DNA of 64,000 nucleotides from Streptomyces roseoviridis (GCF_039535235.1 NZ_BAAAWU010000001.1:5955001-6019000), one strand, 5' to 3'; shown: positions 17,994-29,222, numbered from the stretch's first letter. The notes: generated by a model from the letters alone, not told the origin. Numbers and translations: made by a program.

Positions 17994-19616
17994 CTACCCC
18001 GTGTGCCGTCGCGCCCGCAACGCCAGCGACAGCGCCAGGACCGTCTGCGGGTCGTCCAGGTCCGTGCCGAGGAGTTCGGAGATGCGGGCCAGGCGGTTGT
18101 AGAGGGTCTGGCGGTTGAGGTGGAGTTCGCGGGCGGTTTCCGCCTTGCGGCCCGCGTGGGCCAGATAGGTCTCCAGGGTGGGCAGGAGCGGCGGGCGCGA
18201 GGTGCGGTCGTGGTCGCGGAGGGGGCCGATCGCGCGGTCCACGAAGGCGGCCAGGTCGGGGTGGTCGCGCAGGCGCCACAGCAGCAGGTCCGTGTCGAGG
18301 CGCCGGGCGTCGTACCAGGGCAGTTCGCTCAGCCCCTGCGCCGCCGTCGCCGTCTCCGCCGCGTGCCGCAGGCCCGCCGAGGCCGCGGCCCAGCCGCCCG
18401 CGACGCCGACCACGACCACCGGCGGGTGGGCACCCGTGCGTTCCAGGCCGGCCCGCTCCACACCGGCCCGCAGCGCCGCCGCCACCCGGTCCGCGACCGC
18501 CGTGCGCTCGGACTCCGAGCGCAGGCCGAGCAGCAGCGGCACCCGGCCCTCCACCGGGCGGACGCCCAGCAGGACCGGGACGCCGACGGAGGCGAGCTCC
18601 TCCAGGACGGCGCGGGCGAGCAGCGCCCAGTTGCCCGACGGGGACAGCTCGGAGGCCAGGCGCATGACCACCGGAAGCAGCGGGCCGTCGCCCGGCTTGA
18701 AGCCCAGCACGCGGGCCTGCGCCGGTGCGTCCTCCGCCGTGATCCGGCCCTCCGCCAGGTCCGTCAGGAAGTCGCCGCGGCCGCGCGCGGCCAGCTCCTC
18801 CTCCTGCCGGGCCTGCATCAGGACCACCGCGAGCAGCCCCGCCGCCCGTTCCGCCGCCATCCGGTGCACGGGGGACAGGGGGGAGGAGACCGCCAGGAGG
18901 GCCAGGCGGGCCCGCACCGACGACGTGCCGGGGCCGCCGCCGGGGACGTCGACGAGCACCGCGCCCGTCGGCGGCCCCGACTCGCGCGCCGCCCGCTGCC
19001 CGCGCAGCCCGTCCCACACCTGGAGCGGGTCGGCGGGCGCGGACTCGGCACCCGCCGCGTACAGCAGCTGACCGTCGGCGGTCTCCAGGAAGACCGGGTT
19101 CAGCGAGAACTCGGCGAGGATCCGCAGCACCTGCGGCACCCCGCCGCCGCCGAGCAGTGCCTCGGTGCACTGCCGGTGCACCTCCTCCGCCTGCCGCAGC
19201 AGCGCGTAGTGCCCGTTGACGATCTCGGTGTGGATCTCCTCGGTGACGGCGACGAACGGCACCTCGCGATGGAGCTGGACCAGCGGCAGTCCGGCCGACC
19301 GGGCGGTCTCCACGATCGTGGCCGGAAGCCGTGCGAACCGCGGGCCGAGCTCCACCACGAGCGCCGCGATGCCCCGGTCCGCGAGCCGCCGCACGAACGC
19401 GCGCTGCTCGGCCGGCCGGGTGCCGAGCCCGAGGCCCGTGGTGAGCAGCAGCTCGCCGCCCTTGAGCAGCGACGCGATGTTCGGCACCTCGCCCGCGTGC
19501 ACCCAGCGCACGGTGCGGTGCAGCCGGTCCGCGCCGGCGACGACCTCCGGGAGTCCGCCGCGCAGTCCCGGAAGTTCGAGTGCCCGCTGCACGGTGATCC
19601 CGCCCTGACTGTCCAT
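17994..19616 (-). CDS. PucR-family transcriptional regulator
   Basis: 540 residues. The N-terminal PucR/XylR-like ligand domain starts ITVQRALELPGLRGG and has VRWVHAGEVPNIASLLKGGELLLTTGLGL. A central GGDEF-related region spans about residues 290-420. The C-terminal PucR helix-turn-helix is HDRTSRPPLLPTLETYLAHAG-RKAETARELHLNRQTLYNRLARISELLG. Regulators of this group control purine, amino-acid or amine catabolism genes beside them. It is divergent from the permease/amine-oxidase pair, the likely target. The start ATG 19616 (MDSQGGITV) is chosen because the family similarity begins there; upstream in-frame codons to 19658 look non-native. Confidence 0.9.
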   Translation of the reverse strand: MDSQGGITVQRALELPGLRGGLPEVVAGADRLHRTVRWVHAGEVPNIASLLKGGELLLTTGLGLGTRPAEQRAFVRRLADRGIAALVVELGPRFARLPATIVETARSAGLPLVQLHREVPFVAVTEEIHTEIVNGHYALLRQAEEVHRQCTEALLGGGGVPQVLRILAEFSLNPVFLETADGQLLYAAGAESAPADPLQVWDGLRGQRAARESGPPTGAVLVDVPGGGPGTSSVRARLALLAVSSPLSPVHRMAAERAAGLLAVVLMQARQEEELAARGRGDFLTDLAEGRITAEDAPAQARVLGFKPGDGPLLPVVMRLASELSPSGNWALLARAVLEELASVGVPVLLGVRPVEGRVPLLLGLRSESERTAVADRVAAALRAGVERAGLERTGAHPPVVVVGVAGGWAAASAGLRHAAETATAAQGLSELPWYDARRLDTDLLLWRLRDHPDLAAFVDRAIGPLRDHDRTSRPPLLPTLETYLAHAGRKAETARELHLNRQTLYNRLARISELLGTDLDDPQTVLALSLALRARRHTG

Positions 19617-19789
19617 GGAGCCGGACGCTACCCGCCGCCCGCGCCCCCGGAACATCACCGGGGTGTCACCGGGACGTCACCGGGTCGGACAGTTCGTACA
19701 CCAGGGCGACAACTCGTCGCCCCGTGGCGCGCATTGTGCGACCGCATGTCGATTGTGGCCTACGTCACTCGCGAGGATGCTCTGGCGCC

Positions 19790-21361
19790 ATGGCAGAGAA
19801 CCCCACCCCAGCGGGCCGGCAGGCCCCCCAGGTCCAGCGCCTCAAGGCGAACTCGGTCGGCCTGGTCGGCGTCGTCTTCATGGCCGTCGCCACGGCCGCG
19901 CCGATCACCGCCATGACCGGCAACCTCCCCATCGCCGTCGGCTTCGGCAACGGCACCGGGGCACCCGCCGGCTACCTCTTCGCGACCGTCGTCCTGACCG
20001 TCTTCTCGGTGGGCTATGTCGCCATGGCCAAGCGGATCACCGCCGCCGGCGCCTTCTACGGCTACATCTCGCACGGCCTCGGCCGGATCGCCGGCATGGC
20101 CTCCGGAATGCTCGCCGTCCTCGCGTACATCGTCTTCGAGGCGTCGATCGTCGGCGTCTTCGCCTACTTCACCAAGACGACCGTGGCCGATCAGCTCGGT
20201 GTGGATCTGCCGTGGGTCCTCTACGCGGCCGCGATGCTCGCGGTCACCGCCGTCCTTTCCTACTTCGACATCAACCTCACCGCGAAGGCGCTCGGCGTGA
20301 TGCTGATCGCCGAGATCGCGGTGCTGTTCGCGGTCGCCACCGCCGTCCTGATCGCCGGCGGCGGCCCCGACGGCATCCCGACCGAGCCGATCAACCCCGC
20401 GAACGCCTTCACCGGAACCTCCGCCGGCCTCGGCCTCTTCTTCGCCTTCTGGTCGTGGGTCGGCTTCGAGTCGACCGCGATGTACGGGGAGGAGTCCCGC
20501 GACCCCAAGCGGGTCATCCCCCGCGCCACCCTCGTCTCCGTCATCGGCGTCGGACTCTTCTACATCTACGTGTCGTGGATGACGATCGCCGGCAACGGCC
20601 TGGCCGGATCGGTGAAGCTGTCGTCCTCGGCCAGCCCCCTCGACCTGTTCTTCGCGCCCACCGAGTCCTACATCGGCGCCTGGGCCGTGGACGCCTTCCA
20701 GTGGCTGCTGCTGACCGGCTCCTTCGCCTGCGGCATGGCCTTCCACCAGTGCGCCGCCCGCTACCTCTACGCCATCGGCCGCGAGGGCTTCCTCCACCCG
20801 GCGCTCGGCCGCACCCACCCGAAGCACGGCTCGCCCTACATCGCCTCCTTCGTGCAGAGCACCATCGCCGTCGTCCTCGTCGGCGCCTTCTGGCTCACCG
20901 GCCAGGACCCGTACATCCACCTCTACACCCTGCTCGCGATCCTCGGCACGATGGCGATCCTCATCGTGCAGACCCTCTGCTCCTTCGCCGTCATCGGCTA
21001 CTTCGCCAAGAACCACCCCGAGGACCGGCACTGGTTCAAGACGCTGACCGCGCCCCTCCTCGGCGGCATCGGCATGACCGCCGTGGTCGTGCTGCTGATC
21101 ATGAACATGGAGACGGCGGCCGGGCTCGCCGCCGACTCCCTCTTCTTCGAGGCCATCCCGTGGATCGTCGGCGTCGTCTTCTTCGGCGGTCTCGGCCTCG
21201 GCTTCTACCTGCGGGCCCGCCGCCCCGAGCGCTACGAGATCATCGGCCGGATCGTCCTGGAGGACGCCACCGAGCGCGCCGACGACGACGGCACCGCCGA
21301 CGGCGCCGACGACGGCACCGGCCACAGCGAGCCCGCCCCCGCCGCCGTACCCCAGAGCTGA
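19790..21361 (+). CDS. APC-family amino acid/polyamine permease
   Basis: 523 residues with about 12 hydrophobic helices. The APC signature region is visible at the start: LKANSVGLVGVVFMAVATAAP-ITAMTGNLPIAVGFGNG. Next come the conserved ITAAGAFYGYISHGLGRIAG, WSWVGFESTAMYGEESRDPKRVIPRA and FHQCAARYLYAIGREG. The C-terminal 35 residues are acidic and Asp/Gly/Thr-rich, cytoplasmic. Proton-coupled uptake of an amino acid or amine is expected. It is 25 nt upstream of a secreted amine oxidase gene and divergent from a PucR regulator. ATG 19790 (MAENPTPAG) is the start that keeps a short hydrophilic N-terminus; the ribosome site is weak. Confidence 0.9.
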   Translation: MAENPTPAGRQAPQVQRLKANSVGLVGVVFMAVATAAPITAMTGNLPIAVGFGNGTGAPAGYLFATVVLTVFSVGYVAMAKRITAAGAFYGYISHGLGRIAGMASGMLAVLAYIVFEASIVGVFAYFTKTTVADQLGVDLPWVLYAAAMLAVTAVLSYFDINLTAKALGVMLIAEIAVLFAVATAVLIAGGGPDGIPTEPINPANAFTGTSAGLGLFFAFWSWVGFESTAMYGEESRDPKRVIPRATLVSVIGVGLFYIYVSWMTIAGNGLAGSVKLSSSASPLDLFFAPTESYIGAWAVDAFQWLLLTGSFACGMAFHQCAARYLYAIGREGFLHPALGRTHPKHGSPYIASFVQSTIAVVLVGAFWLTGQDPYIHLYTLLAILGTMAILIVQTLCSFAVIGYFAKNHPEDRHWFKTLTAPLLGGIGMTAVVVLLIMNMETAAGLAADSLFFEAIPWIVGVVFFGGLGLGFYLRARRPERYEIIGRIVLEDATERADDDGTADGADDGTGHSEPAPAAVPQS

Positions 21362-21386
21362 TCCCCCCTTCCCCCAGGAGCGCCCC

Positions 21387-23012
21387 ATGGCACGCACCAA
21401 CCCGATGCACCTCCTGAAGCGACTGGCCGCCGAGCACGCCGACGCCCGACGGCTGAACCTCCCCGTCGCCGAACTGCGCGACCTGCGCGCCGACGCCCTC
21501 GGCCGCCGGACCCTCCTCAAGTACGCCGCCGCGGCCGGGATAGCGGTCTCGGCCGGCACCGCCACCGCCGCCCCCGCGACCGCCCGCGCCGTGACCCCCG
21601 CCCGGGTCGCCGTCGTCGGGGCCGGCATCGCCGGCCTCACCGCCGCCCTCACCCTCCAGGACGCCGGCCTCAGCCCCGTCCTGTACGAGGCCAACCCCTC
21701 CCGCGTCGGGGGCCGGATGTGGACCCAGCGCTCCCACTGGGCCTACGGCCAGACCTCCGAGATCGGCGGCGAGCTGATCGACACCAGCCACAAGAAGATC
21801 CTGGAGCTCTGCCGCCGCTTCGACCTGCCCGTCGAGGACTTCCTCGGCGGCGGCCCCAACGGCGCCGAGGAAGTCCTCTGGTTCAACGGCGCCTACTACC
21901 CCCGCCACCAGGCCGACGAGGACTTCAACGCCGTCTACCAGTCGCTCCACCGCGACCTGATCGAGGCGGGCGAGGTGAAGTGGAACCAGACCACCCCCAC
22001 CGGCACCGCCCTCGACAACATGTCGATATACGAGTGGATCGAGAGCCGTGTCCCCGGCGGCCACTCCTCACCGCTCGGCCGCTTCATCGACGTCGCCTAC
22101 AACGTCGAGTACGGCGCCGACACCACGGAACAGTCCTCCCTCGCCCTGGTCCTCCTGATGGGCTATCAGACCAATCCGGGCAACTTCAACGTCTGGGGCC
22201 TGTCCAACGAGCGCTACCACGTCGTCGGCGGCAACGACCGGCTCCCGAACGCCATCGCCGGAGCCCTCAGACCCGGGACCCTGCGCATGGGCTGGTCGCT
22301 CGACGCCGTACGCGCCAACGCCGACGGCACCCAGACGCTCACCTTCACCGAGGCCGGCGCGACCCGGACCGTCACCGCCGACCACACGATCCTGTGCGTC
22401 CCGCTGCCGATCCTCAAGCGGCTCGACGTCAGCCGGGCCGGCTTCGACCCGCGCATGACCAGCCTGCTGCGCGACGCGCGGATGGGCCACTGCACCAAGC
22501 TCAACATGCAGTTCGCCACCCGCCCGTGGCGGGGCACCGGACCCTGGCCCGGCGTCTCCGCCGGCGACTGCTTCACCGACAGCGAGGTCCAGCAGACCTG
22601 GGACACCACCAAGATCCAGGGTGGCACCGGCGGCATCCTCATCCAGTACAACGGCGGCAGCCTCGCCCGGTCCCTCAACCCGGCCGGACCCTTCTCCACC
22701 GAGTCCGACCCCTACGTCCGGGACCTGGTCACCCGCTACCTGAAGGGCATCGACGCCTTCTTCCCCGGCACCTCCAGGGCCTACACGGGCCGCGCCCAGC
22801 TCTCCGCCTGGCACGAGAACCCGTACACGCTGGGCGCCTACTCCTGCTGGCCGGTCGGCTACCTCCACCGCTACGCCGGCTACGAGGGCACCGCCCAGGG
22901 CAACGTCCACATCGGCGGCGAACACTGCAGCTACGACTTCCAGGGCTTCATGGAGGGCGGCGCCACCGAGGGCGAGCGGGCCGCGAAGGAGGTGATCGCC
23001 GCCCTCCGGTGA
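21387..23012 (+). CDS. Tat-exported flavin monoamine oxidase
   Basis: 541 residues. A twin-arginine signal (GRRTLLKYAAAAGIAVSAG, residues 39-57) predicts folded export; the 38 residues ahead of it are unusually long. FAD-binding GxGxxG is at VAVVGAGIAGLTAAL (about 78-83), followed by YEANPSRVGGRMWT and the C-terminal NVHIGGEHCSYDFQGFMEGG motif typical of the FAO family. The aromatic GAYSCWPVGYLHRY segment belongs to the substrate region. It would oxidise a primary amine or amino acid to aldehyde or keto acid with H2O2 release. AGGAG lies upstream of ATG 21387. With the permease it probably forms an amine utilisation operon. Confidence 0.9.
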   Translation: MARTNPMHLLKRLAAEHADARRLNLPVAELRDLRADALGRRTLLKYAAAAGIAVSAGTATAAPATARAVTPARVAVVGAGIAGLTAALTLQDAGLSPVLYEANPSRVGGRMWTQRSHWAYGQTSEIGGELIDTSHKKILELCRRFDLPVEDFLGGGPNGAEEVLWFNGAYYPRHQADEDFNAVYQSLHRDLIEAGEVKWNQTTPTGTALDNMSIYEWIESRVPGGHSSPLGRFIDVAYNVEYGADTTEQSSLALVLLMGYQTNPGNFNVWGLSNERYHVVGGNDRLPNAIAGALRPGTLRMGWSLDAVRANADGTQTLTFTEAGATRTVTADHTILCVPLPILKRLDVSRAGFDPRMTSLLRDARMGHCTKLNMQFATRPWRGTGPWPGVSAGDCFTDSEVQQTWDTTKIQGGTGGILIQYNGGSLARSLNPAGPFSTESDPYVRDLVTRYLKGIDAFFPGTSRAYTGRAQLSAWHENPYTLGAYSCWPVGYLHRYAGYEGTAQGNVHIGGEHCSYDFQGFMEGGATEGERAAKEVIAALR

Positions 23013-23069
23013 CGGCCGCCACTCCGCGGGCCGTCCCCCGTGACCGGCTGCTTCACCTGACCAGCAGCC
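23013..23069. terminator. Weak hairpin between convergent genes
   Basis: GGCTGCT ... AGCAGCC (7-bp stem, 10-nt loop, about 23046-23069) lies between the amine oxidase and the BBE-type oxidase. It is short and without a U-tract, so termination here is only possible. Confidence 0.35.
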
Positions 23070-24461
23070 TCACGCCGCCGGCACGATGTTGTGGTTGAAG
23101 CGGAAGACGTTGTCGGGGTCGTACGCGGCCTTGACGGCGGCCAGCCGCCGGTAGTTCTCCTCGCCGAAGGAGGACACCACCCGCTGACGGCCCTCGTCGC
23201 CCACGAAGTTCAGATACGTGGCGTCGAGGGCCCACGGCCGCACATCGGCCCGCACGTCCCTGACCCACTGCCGCGCCCGTTCGTCGTCCGCCGGGTCCTC
23301 CCAGGTCGCGAACGGGTGCACGACCCAGGGCGCGGTGCGCCACGGCTGCGGGTAGGTGTCCGGCCCGGCCGCCACCGCCCCGCCCATCACGAACGCCACC
23401 TGCTGGATGGCCGTGCCCTCCGGGATCAGCGCGCCGCGCTCGCAGAAGAGGTCCACGGCCTCGTCGGGAAAGGCCGTCAGGTACTCGGCCGACCAGTAGT
23501 TCCGCAGCCCCGGCGGGTCGTCCAGCATCGACTGGAGGTCCGCGTAAGCGATGTCCGTGACGACCTCGACCACCGGCTCCCGTGCGAACAGCGGCGCCGC
23601 GAGCTCACGCAGCTCCCCGACCGGGCCCGCGTACGTGAGCAGCGTGCCGCACACCAGGGCCCCGACCAGCTCCTTCGGGACGAACGGCTCCGGCGGCGCC
23701 GGCAGGTAGATCGCCCCGCCGCCCACCTCGTCCGGCGCGTCCGCCGCGAGGTCGCGGAAGACCCGCACGACCTCCGGCGCGCTCTCGGGCGGGAAGAACA
23801 GCATCGCCATGCTCATGCGCGGCAGCGGGTGCAGGCGCAGCGTCAGCGAGGTCGCCACGCCGAAGTTGCCGCCGCCGCCGTGCAGCGCCCAGAACAGGTC
23901 CGGGTTCTCCTCGGCGTCCGCGCGGACGTGCTTGCCCTCGGCCGTGATCAGATCGGCGGCCAGCAGGTTGTCGCTGGCCAGACCGAACTTCCGCTCCAGC
24001 CACCCCGAGCCGCCGCCCAGGACGAAACCGCCCACCCCGGTCGTGGAGACCCGCCCGCCCGTGGTCGCCACGTGGAACGGCTGACAGGCGTGGTCCAGGT
24101 GCCCCATCGTCGCGCCGCCCTCGACCCGTACGGTCATGTTCTCCGGATCGGCGACGACGGCGTGCATCCGGCGCAGGTCGACGACGAGGGCGCCGTCGAC
24201 CACACAGGTGCCGGCGACGCTGTGGCCGCCACCGCGCACGGCGATCGGCAGTCCCGCTCCACGGCCGAACAGGACCGCGTTGGAGACGTCCGCCGGCGTC
24301 GCGCACTGGGCGATCACCGCGGGACGGCGGTCGATCATGCCGTTGTGGATCGCCCGGGCCTCCTCGTAACCGGGATCACCCGGCACGAACACCTCGCCGG
24401 CCAGATCCTCGCGCAGACCGGCCAGGGCGCCGTCCGGAACGGTGGTGGTGGGGGAGGCCAT
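23070..24461 (-). CDS. FAD-linked oxidoreductase, berberine-bridge-enzyme (BBE) type
   Basis: 463 residues. FAD-binding domain 4: RPAVIAQCATPADVSNAVLFGRG, then LPIAVRGGGHSVAG, where His80 is the usual covalent FAD attachment site. In the later VSTTGVGGFVLGGGSGWLERKFG block the second attachment Cys of bicovalent members is absent, so a single covalent link is predicted. The WALHGGGGNFGVATSLTLRL block and the C-terminal BBE motif YDPDNVFRFNHNI close the protein. Members oxidise alcohols, sugars or secondary metabolites with O2; the substrate is unknown. There is no signal peptide. A GGGGGGC stretch upstream of ATG 24461 may serve as ribosome site. It is not clearly linked to the neighbouring GH15 gene. 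Confidence 0.9.
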   Translation of the reverse strand: MASPTTTVPDGALAGLREDLAGEVFVPGDPGYEEARAIHNGMIDRRPAVIAQCATPADVSNAVLFGRGAGLPIAVRGGGHSVAGTCVVDGALVVDLRRMHAVVADPENMTVRVEGGATMGHLDHACQPFHVATTGGRVSTTGVGGFVLGGGSGWLERKFGLASDNLLAADLITAEGKHVRADAEENPDLFWALHGGGGNFGVATSLTLRLHPLPRMSMAMLFFPPESAPEVVRVFRDLAADAPDEVGGGAIYLPAPPEPFVPKELVGALVCGTLLTYAGPVGELRELAAPLFAREPVVEVVTDIAYADLQSMLDDPPGLRNYWSAEYLTAFPDEAVDLFCERGALIPEGTAIQQVAFVMGGAVAAGPDTYPQPWRTAPWVVHPFATWEDPADDERARQWVRDVRADVRPWALDATYLNFVGDEGRQRVVSSFGEENYRRLAAVKAAYDPDNVFRFNHNIVPAA

Positions 24462-24539
24462 GGCAGCGCCCCCCTTTCGCTACGGGGGACAGGACACCTT
24501 CATCGTAGGTCCGGCCCCCCGCTCCCGCCGCCCCGGGCG

Positions 24540-26369
24540 TCAGCCGCCGTACGCGCCCGAGGCGGTCAGCCGCAGCGCCGTGTCGATCAGCGGGACGTGG
24601 CTGAACGCCTGCGGGAAGTTGCCCACCTGCCGCTGGAGCCTGGGGTCCCACTCCTCCGCGAGCAGCCCCAGGTCGTTGCGGAGCGAGAGCAGCTTCTCGA
24701 AGAGCCGGCGGGCCTCGTCGACCCGGCCGATCATCGCCAGGTCGTCGGCCAGCCAGAACGAGCAGGCCAGGAACGCACCCTCGTCGCCCTCCAGGCCGTC
24801 CACGCCCGCCTCCTCGCCGGCCGTCGGGTAGCGCAGCACGAAGCCGTCCTCCGTGGACAGCTCCCGCTGGATCGCCTCGATCGTGCCGATCACCCGCTTG
24901 TCGTCCGGCGGCAGGAAGCCCATCTGCGGGATCAGCAGCAGCGAGGCGTCCAGCTCCTGGGAGCCGTAGGACTGCGTGAAGGTGTTGCGCTCCTTGTCGT
25001 AACCCTTCTCGCAGACGTCCCGGTGGATCTGGTCGCGGAGATCCTTCCAGCGCTCCAGCGGGCCGTCGGCGTCACCGGACTCGATCAGCTTGATCGTGCG
25101 GTCGACCGCCACCCAGGCCATCACCTTGGAGTGCACGAAGTGCCGGCGCGGCCCGCGGACCTCCCAGATGCCCTCGTCGGGCTGGTCCCAGTGGGTCTCC
25201 AGGTAGTTGATCAGCTTGATCTGGAGCAGCGAGGCGTAGTCGTTGCGGGACAGGCCCGTCATGTGGGCCAGGTGCAGGGCCTCGGTGACCTCGCCGTACA
25301 CGTCCAGCTGGAGCTGGTTGGCGGCCCCGTTGCCGACCCGGACCGGGCCGGAGTTCTCGTAGCCCGGCAGCCAGTCGAGCTCCGCCTCGCCGAGCTCCCG
25401 CTCGCCGGCGATGCCGTACATGATCTGCAGGTTCTCCGGGTCGCCGGCGACCGCCCGCAGCAGCCAGTCCCGCCAGGCGCGGGCCTCCTCGCGGTAGCCG
25501 GTGCGCAGCATCGAGGACAGGGTGATCGCCGCGTCCCGGAGCCAGGTGTAGCGGTAGTCCCAGTTGCGCACGCCGCCGATCTCCTCCGGCAGCGAGGTCG
25601 TGGGCGCGGCCACGATGCCGCCGGTCGGCGCGTAGGTGAGCGCCTTCAGGGTGATCAGGGAGCGGACCACCGCCTCGCGGTAGGGCCCGTGGTACGTGCA
25701 GTGCTCGACCCAGTCGCGCCAGAAGTCCGTGGTCGCCACCAGCGAGCCCTCCGGGTCCGGCAGCGGCGGCGGCTCCTTGTGCGAGGGCTGCCAGGACAGC
25801 GTGAAGGTGATCCGGTCCCCGGGGGAGACGGTGAACTCCGAGTACGTGGTCAGGTGCTCACCGTGCGTCTCGGCATCCGTGTCCAGCCACACCGAGTCCG
25901 GCCCGGCGACGGCGACCGTGCGGTCGCCGACCTTGTGCACCCACGGCACGATCCGCCCGTAGCTGAAGCGCATCCGCAGCGCGGAGCGCATCGGCACCCG
26001 GCCGCTGACACCTTCCACGATGCGGATCAGCTGCGGCGCGCCGTCGCGCGGCGGCATGAAGTCGGTCACCCGGACCGTGCCGCGCGGGGTGTCCCACTCG
26101 GATTCCAGGACGAGCGAGTCGCCCAGGTAGCGCCGCCGGTCGGCGGGGGCCGCCGGGGCGCCGTCGGGCCCGGCCGGGCCGACTCTCCAGAAGCCGTGCT
26201 CCTCGGTGCCGAGCAGTCCGGCGAAGACGGCGTGCGAATCGAAGCGGGGCAGGCAGAGCCAGTCGACACTGCCGTCCCGGCAGACCAGGGCAGCGGTCTG
26301 CATGTCTCCGATGAGTGCGTAATCCTCGATGCGCCCGGCCACGTGCTTCACTCCAGATCGAACGGCCAC
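24540..26369 (-). CDS. Glycoside hydrolase family 15 enzyme (glucoamylase/trehalase-like)
   Basis: 609 residues and cytosolic. An N-terminal beta domain (RIEDYALIGDMQTAALVCRDGS-VDWLCLPRFDS) is followed by an (alpha/alpha)6 catalytic domain. The family blocks are IGGVRNWDYRYTWLRDAAITL, GIWEVRGPRRHFVHSKVMAWVA (likely acid Glu) and GLLAEEWDPRLQRQVGNFPQAFSH (likely base Glu). Bacterial GH15 proteins of this layout hydrolyse alpha-glucosides; several actinobacterial members are trehalases, so trehalose or maltodextrin is the likely substrate. The GTG start at 26369 is followed by AVRSGVKHVAGRIEDY; no strong ribosome site is seen. It is divergent from pyrG with a 500-bp gap. Confidence 0.9.
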   Translation of the reverse strand: MAVRSGVKHVAGRIEDYALIGDMQTAALVCRDGSVDWLCLPRFDSHAVFAGLLGTEEHGFWRVGPAGPDGAPAAPADRRRYLGDSLVLESEWDTPRGTVRVTDFMPPRDGAPQLIRIVEGVSGRVPMRSALRMRFSYGRIVPWVHKVGDRTVAVAGPDSVWLDTDAETHGEHLTTYSEFTVSPGDRITFTLSWQPSHKEPPPLPDPEGSLVATTDFWRDWVEHCTYHGPYREAVVRSLITLKALTYAPTGGIVAAPTTSLPEEIGGVRNWDYRYTWLRDAAITLSSMLRTGYREEARAWRDWLLRAVAGDPENLQIMYGIAGERELGEAELDWLPGYENSGPVRVGNGAANQLQLDVYGEVTEALHLAHMTGLSRNDYASLLQIKLINYLETHWDQPDEGIWEVRGPRRHFVHSKVMAWVAVDRTIKLIESGDADGPLERWKDLRDQIHRDVCEKGYDKERNTFTQSYGSQELDASLLLIPQMGFLPPDDKRVIGTIEAIQRELSTEDGFVLRYPTAGEEAGVDGLEGDEGAFLACSFWLADDLAMIGRVDEARRLFEKLLSLRNDLGLLAEEWDPRLQRQVGNFPQAFSHVPLIDTALRLTASGAYGG

Positions 26370-26868
26370 GTCCGCCCCGCGGGGCGTTTCCTACAGGTCA
26401 GCGGTCAAGGGATCGTTGACGAGCTCTTGGTCCGGTTGACGGGCGGGGGTGGTGCCGTGCCGGTCCGGCTCGGCAGCGCGTGTGTCCGAGCAGGATACGA
26501 CGCGCCCCTGGGACCGGTGGAGCCGATCTTGTAACGACGCTGACCCGTTCGGGTGAACGGGTCTTGACCCGGGCCCCACACAGCCCGGGCCGCGGCGCCG
26601 GCACCGGCCTCGGTGCCGACCGGCGCCCCGGTCGCGGTCCCCGCAGGAGGCCTTCCCGGCCCGGCGTGTCGCGGTGTGTGTGCACCCGACTGCCCCGTGT
26701 GGCCGGAAGCGGTCTCCCGATGTCGCTGATACCCTGGTACCCCGTGGACCGGTGGGAAACGGCGAGAGCCGAGGACCCCGCAACCGCAGCGACGGCACCC
26801 CCCGATTCTTGCCGAGGGGCAGCCGGAACGCACCTCCAGAACGCGACCACGGGAGCCCCCTCTTGGCG
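26370..26868. other. 500-bp divergent intergenic region upstream of pyrG
   Basis: No gene is supported. It holds a 9-bp stem-loop GACCCGTTC-GGGT-GAACGGGTC (26542-26563) followed by TTGACC. It also holds a TGATACCCT segment near 26726 that could be a -10 for pyrG. The stretch from there to pyrG (about 140 nt) would be a GC-rich leader. No known riboswitch motif was recognised. Confidence 0.45.
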
Positions 26869-28518
<1,650 letters not shown>

Positions 28519-28536
28519 CGCTCCTTGTTAACGTTG

Positions 28537-28572
28537 CCGGGGTACGCGTCCTGTCCGGGACGCGTACCCCGG
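28537..28572 (+). terminator. pyrG terminator hairpin
   Basis: A perfect 15-bp stem CCGGGGTACGCGTCC / GGACGCGTACCCCGG with a 6-nt loop, followed by TTTCGTGT. It sits between pyrG and the Nudix gene, whose ribosome site begins only about 11 nt later. It may therefore attenuate read-through into the Nudix gene. Confidence 0.9.
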
Positions 28573-28595
28573 TTTCGTGTGTGGGAGGACGAACG

Positions 28596-29222
28596 ATGCA
28601 GGTGCAGGACACCCCGGAGGAGTGGCGGGTCGTCGCCACCACCACCCCCTTCACGGGCAACAAGACCAGTGTCCGCACGGACGACGTGGTGATGCCGGAC
28701 GGCTCGGTGGTCCGCCGCGACTACCAGGTCCACCCCGGCTCGGTCGCGGTCGTCGCCCTCGACGACCAGGACCGCGTCGTGCTGCTCAAGCAGTACCGCC
28801 ACCCGGTGCGGCAGAAGCTCTGGGAGATCCCGGCCGGTCTGCTCGACGTGCCCGGCGAGAACCCGCTGCACGCCGCGCAGCGCGAGCTCTACGAGGAGGC
28901 GCACGTCAAGGCCGAGGACTGGCGGGTGCTCGCCGACGTGTACACCACGCCGGGCGGCTGCGACGAGGCCGTACGGATCTTCCTGGCCCGCGACCTGTCC
29001 GAGGCGGAGGGCGACCGGTTCGAGGTCGCCGAGGAGGAGGCCGACATGGAGCTGGCCCGGGTGCCGCTCACGGACCTGGTCCGCGGGGTCCTCGCCGGCG
29101 AGCTGCACAACAACTGCCTGGTGGTGGGCGTGCTGTCGCTGATGGCCGCGCGCACCGGCGACGGCCTCGACGCGCTGCGCCCGGCGGAGGCGCCCTGGCC
29201 GGCACGGCCCTTCGAGGCATAG
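28596..29222 (+). CDS. Nudix hydrolase, ADP-ribose pyrophosphatase type
   Basis: 208 residues. An N-terminal domain (WRVVATTTPFTGNKTSVRTD, VRRDYQVHPGSVAVVALD) precedes the Nudix core VVLLKQYRHPVRQKLWEIPAG. The Nudix box Gx5Ex7REUxEExGU reads GLLDVPGE ... RELYEEAHV, with Ala replacing the final Gly. Pro in the VYTTPGGCDE segment 15 or so residues after the box is the ADP-ribose-specific marker. It probably hydrolyses ADP-ribose to AMP and ribose 5-phosphate. GGGAGG stands 7 nt before ATG 28596. It follows pyrG behind a terminator. Confidence 0.9.
   Translation: MQVQDTPEEWRVVATTTPFTGNKTSVRTDDVVMPDGSVVRRDYQVHPGSVAVVALDDQDRVVLLKQYRHPVRQKLWEIPAGLLDVPGENPLHAAQRELYEEAHVKAEDWRVLADVYTTPGGCDEAVRIFLARDLSEAEGDRFEVAEEEADMELARVPLTDLVRGVLAGELHNNCLVVGVLSLMAARTGDGLDALRPAEAPWPARPFEA

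Noticed and set aside
23091..26534. 1147-residue plus-strand frame opposite the BBE and GH15 genes
   Set aside because: Its composition is typical of antisense high-GC shadow; both minus-strand genes have full catalytic motifs.
26542..26563. Terminator for the GH15 or pyrG gene
   Set aside because: The hairpin lies upstream of both divergent genes, so it cannot terminate either; it is recorded only as a possible regulatory structure.
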